A DNA stretch of 64,000 nt from Trileptium ribeirensis (lineage: Eukaryota > Nematoda > Enoplea > Enoplida > Thoracostomopsidae), in assembly GCA_030248225.1 (NCBI GenBank), contig JASANE010012139.1, forward strand, positions 1 through 64,000. Reading direction: 5' to 3'. Shown here one piece after another: positions 61,606-64,000 of the stretch (position 1 is the first letter of the stretch; each line of letters opens with the position of its first letter). Position numbers and translations under genes: made by a program. The notes under the pieces were generated by a model. The model did not search any database and was not told the origin of the DNA. It was given only the letters and a program-made list of their open reading frames with translations.

Positions 61606-62615
61606 TATGGTACACGACATAATGTTGAAAATCAAAAATCATGATTTCGATGTATTAACATTAAGAACTTAGATCATATAGCTAGTGCTTTTACCATTTA
61701 CATTATATACAATACGATGTAGTTCGTAAAATTTTGTGACAACAGTCATTCAGCAATCAATACACTTACATTTTTTTCCGTAGGGATTCGATTACTCGTG
61801 TCCAAGCACAATGTTTTACATGTTATCACAGATTATTCAACACAAATATTAAGTTTCACAAAGTGCAAACTGTTTCTCTAACAATAGCATTTCAATAGAT
61901 CTTATCCTTTAAATATTTTGTAAATATTACTGCCAAAATTTCTTCATTTCCTTTTGTAGATAAGGCAAGTCTATCCCACAATGGTGGTTTGAAAACATTT
62001 GCATTTTTAAATTAATGGCTTTTTCAGGCAATCATTTTTCTATAAACGCTTCTTCGAACATTTGATTATATCGATATATGTGAGCTAATTTGCGCAATTT
62101 CATTTTCAGAGAGCCGTTCAGTATCAGTTAACATGTGTAGATTTGTTTATGGACAGCTTTTTTGGAATTTCCAAATTGCATTGCTTTGTTGAACAATGAA
62201 TTTGGGCATCGCTTTGTCGTATCATCCTTGCCAACAAAGTTATTGGTTCTGGCATAAACTTTTGCTGCAAGCCATAGAGATGCCGAGACGATATATTTCA
62301 GCTTCTCTCCTGACAGTGATGCACATTTAACTTTTCGTGAAGTGTATTAGGGTAATCATCCTCTGCTGAGTCGTTTGAGCGTTGAAATATTATTATTACT
62401 ATATCAGGAAGCGAGCTAACTGATCCTTTCGAATGGTTGGAATTTATGATTTTGTAGCTGCATTAGGATTTCCCCAACCTGTTTTTTTGGTATGCTCAGA
62501 AATTTGTCGAAACGATTACTTTCCGCAAATATTCTACACCCGCTGAAAACAGATGGTATACCAGTACAGACTTTTGGTTGTATTTCTAGTAGTCTAGACG
62601 TGTCATCAACTTTTA
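61606..62615. other. Region right of SLC22; possible worn coding on the minus strand
   Basis: The minus strand of about 62150-62320 reads EKLKYIVSASLWLAAKVYAR then TNNFVGKDDTTKRC and further, interrupted by stops and frame changes. This resembles a decayed protein in the same direction as the open frame at 62927-62616, but I cannot name the family. Confidence 0.3.
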
Positions 62616-62927
62616 TTATACTTCGTCTCGAAAACTTGTGATTTTATTTTTCAATCGCGTTTGTTCCTTACAATCCCATGTTCTTGTTATTTGTTCTACT
62701 GGTTTTGGCTGCATGCCCAGTCTTGGTTTTGCATATTGGCAAAGCTGTTCAATTGTAGTCCACACCATACCAAAACAGCGAAGTTTTTGACGGATTAAAT
62801 TGCGATAATGGGTCGTTCTACCCAAAAAATCGTAATTCGTTCTAGCAATAAAAAATCTTTTGTCTAATGAACGCGGGTACAGTGAAAAAGATTTTCGTTT
62901 AATGTTACCAATAATACATTTATGCAA
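62616..62927 (-). pseudogene. 103-codon open frame crossing the left arm of the terminal palindrome
   Basis: Minus-strand frame from ATG 62927 to a stop at 62616; basic (many Arg and Lys), with no domain I recognise. Its first ~50 codons lie in the left arm of the inverted repeat. The matching right arm (+ strand, about 63857-64000) keeps the same frame open with only about four amino-acid changes. It may be part of a transposase carried by the repeated element. The frame downstream of 62616 looks degraded. Confidence 0.35.
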
Positions 62928-64000
62928 TTTCGATAATTTAATAATTTAGCAACTACTTGGTTTTTTCGGAACTAACAGATTACACCAACCGCAATGACTA
63001 CCACTATGTTTCCAGTACTTATGAAGTGTCCTGAAAATTGTTGAAATTTGTATACTTTTACCTTCTGGTAACAATTTATTTTCTGTTAACAATTTATTTT
63101 CTTGAAAAGCTATCGTTTTATACAGATTACACTAATCTCAATGACTACCACTATGTTTCCAGTACTTATGAAGTGTCCTGAAAATTGTTGAAATCTGTAT
63201 ACTTTTAGTTTCTGCTAACAATTTATATTCTGTTAACAATTTATTTTCTTGAAAAGCAATCTTTTTATACAGACTACACCAACCTCAATGACTACCACTA
63301 TGTTTCCAGTACTTATGAAGTGTCCTGAAAATTGTTGAAATCTGTATACTTTTAGTTTCTGCTAACAATTTATATTCTGTTAACAATTTATTTTCTTGAA
63401 AAGCAATGGTTTTATATATTTGTTTATTCTATTCATATAATATTAAGCCTGGTTAGACGGGTGATTAGAAACGGTATGTGGTACGACTGAGAGGTGTAGT
63501 CTGTATAAAAAGATTGCTTTTCAAGAAAATAAATTGTTAACAGAATATAAATCTTAGCAAAAACTAAAAGTATACAGATTTCAACAATTTTCAGGACACT
63601 TCATAATTACTGAAACTATAAGTGGTAGTCATTGAGATTAGTGTAATCTGTATAAAACGATAGCTTTTCAAGAAAATAAATCTTAACAGAAAATAAATTG
63701 TTACCAGAAGGTAAAAGTATACAAATTTCAACAATTTTCAGGACACTTCATAAGTACTGGAAACATCGTGGTAGTCATTGCGGTTGGTGTAATCTGTTAG
63801 TTCCGAAAAAAACCAAGTAGTTGCTAAATTATTAAATTATCGAAATTGCATAAATGTATTATTGGTAACATTAAACAAAAATCTTTTTCACTGTACCCGC
63901 GTTCATTAGACAAAAGATTTTTTATTGCTAAAACGAATTACGATTTTTTGAGTAAAACAACCCATTATCGCAATTTAATACGTCAAAAACTTCGCTGTTT
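62773..64000. repeat. Large inverted repeat, arms at least 508 bp, 212-bp spacer
   Basis: Left arm 62773-63280 pairs with right arm 63493-64000, which reaches the window edge, so the arms are probably longer. Over the outer ~203 bases they differ by six substitutions and one base of length (about 3%). The inner part is built of 147-bp tandem units starting CAGATTACAC at 62976, CAGATTACAC at 63123 and CAGACTACAC at 63270. Units 1 and 2 are matched in the right arm; the third lies in the spacer. Tandem repeats inside long inverted ends are a feature of foldback-type transposons; a simple inverted duplication is the alternative. Confidence 0.92.

Overview
This is a window of an animal (metazoan) nuclear genome. 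Spliced genes have kilobase introns, AT-rich non-coding DNA dominates, a nucleosome-length satellite opens the window, and there are many decayed transposons (RTE-like and CR1/jockey-like LINEs, MULE, hAT, several MITE families, a tRNA-derived SINE). Nothing here is bacterial or viral. A flatworm, perhaps a fluke, is my best guess from the LINE protein style, the intron sizes and the AT-rich composition, but the sequence alone does not prove it.

Two real host genes are visible, both on the + strand. (1) The 3' half of a FEZ-family C2H2 zinc-finger transcription factor (FEZF/earmuff type) lies in four exons at 28386-28530, 29871-29989, 36803-36950 and 38410-38534. All junctions are GT-AG and the reading phases agree. 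The exons with the repressor motif and the first finger were not found and probably lie left of the window. (2) A complete SLC22-type solute carrier (organic ion transporter, major facilitator superfamily) lies in three exons at 51560-52091, 56966-57204 and 60349-61539. Phases agree and the product is 653 residues. The start codon is 41 bases after a strong splice acceptor, so there is a further 5' UTR exon or a trans-spliced leader.

Layout. 1-2097: twelve full copies of a ~172-bp satellite. 2.6-3.2 kb: CR1/jockey-like reverse transcriptase remnant (minus strand) with a tandemly duplicated part. 4.2-7.3 kb: nearly full-length RTE-like LINE broken by two frameshifts and a stop. 7.4-17.6 kb: no recognisable gene, with a pyrimidine-rich tract and GC-rich degenerate repeats near 9-10 kb. 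17.6-26.7 kb: MITEs, a SINE, small palindromes and a duplicated GC-rich segment with a TATA-like site. 28-39 kb: the FEZF gene; its 6.8-kb intron holds a MULE/SWIM fragment, an RTE-like RT remnant and a hAT remnant, all in the sense direction. 39-51 kb: AT-rich DNA with a MITE inserted in an AT-rich simple repeat and several short tandem-repeat blocks. 51.5-61.6 kb: the SLC22 gene, with another MITE and a 200-bp tandem repeat in its introns. 62.77 kb to the end: an inverted repeat with arms of at least 508 bp, built on 147-bp tandem units, running off the right edge.

The most unusual items are the MITE family whose interior is made of short GGTGT...ACACC palindromes (three copies), the large terminal palindrome that preserves an open reading frame in both arms, and the near-perfect 26-bp hairpin next to a FEZF splice donor.
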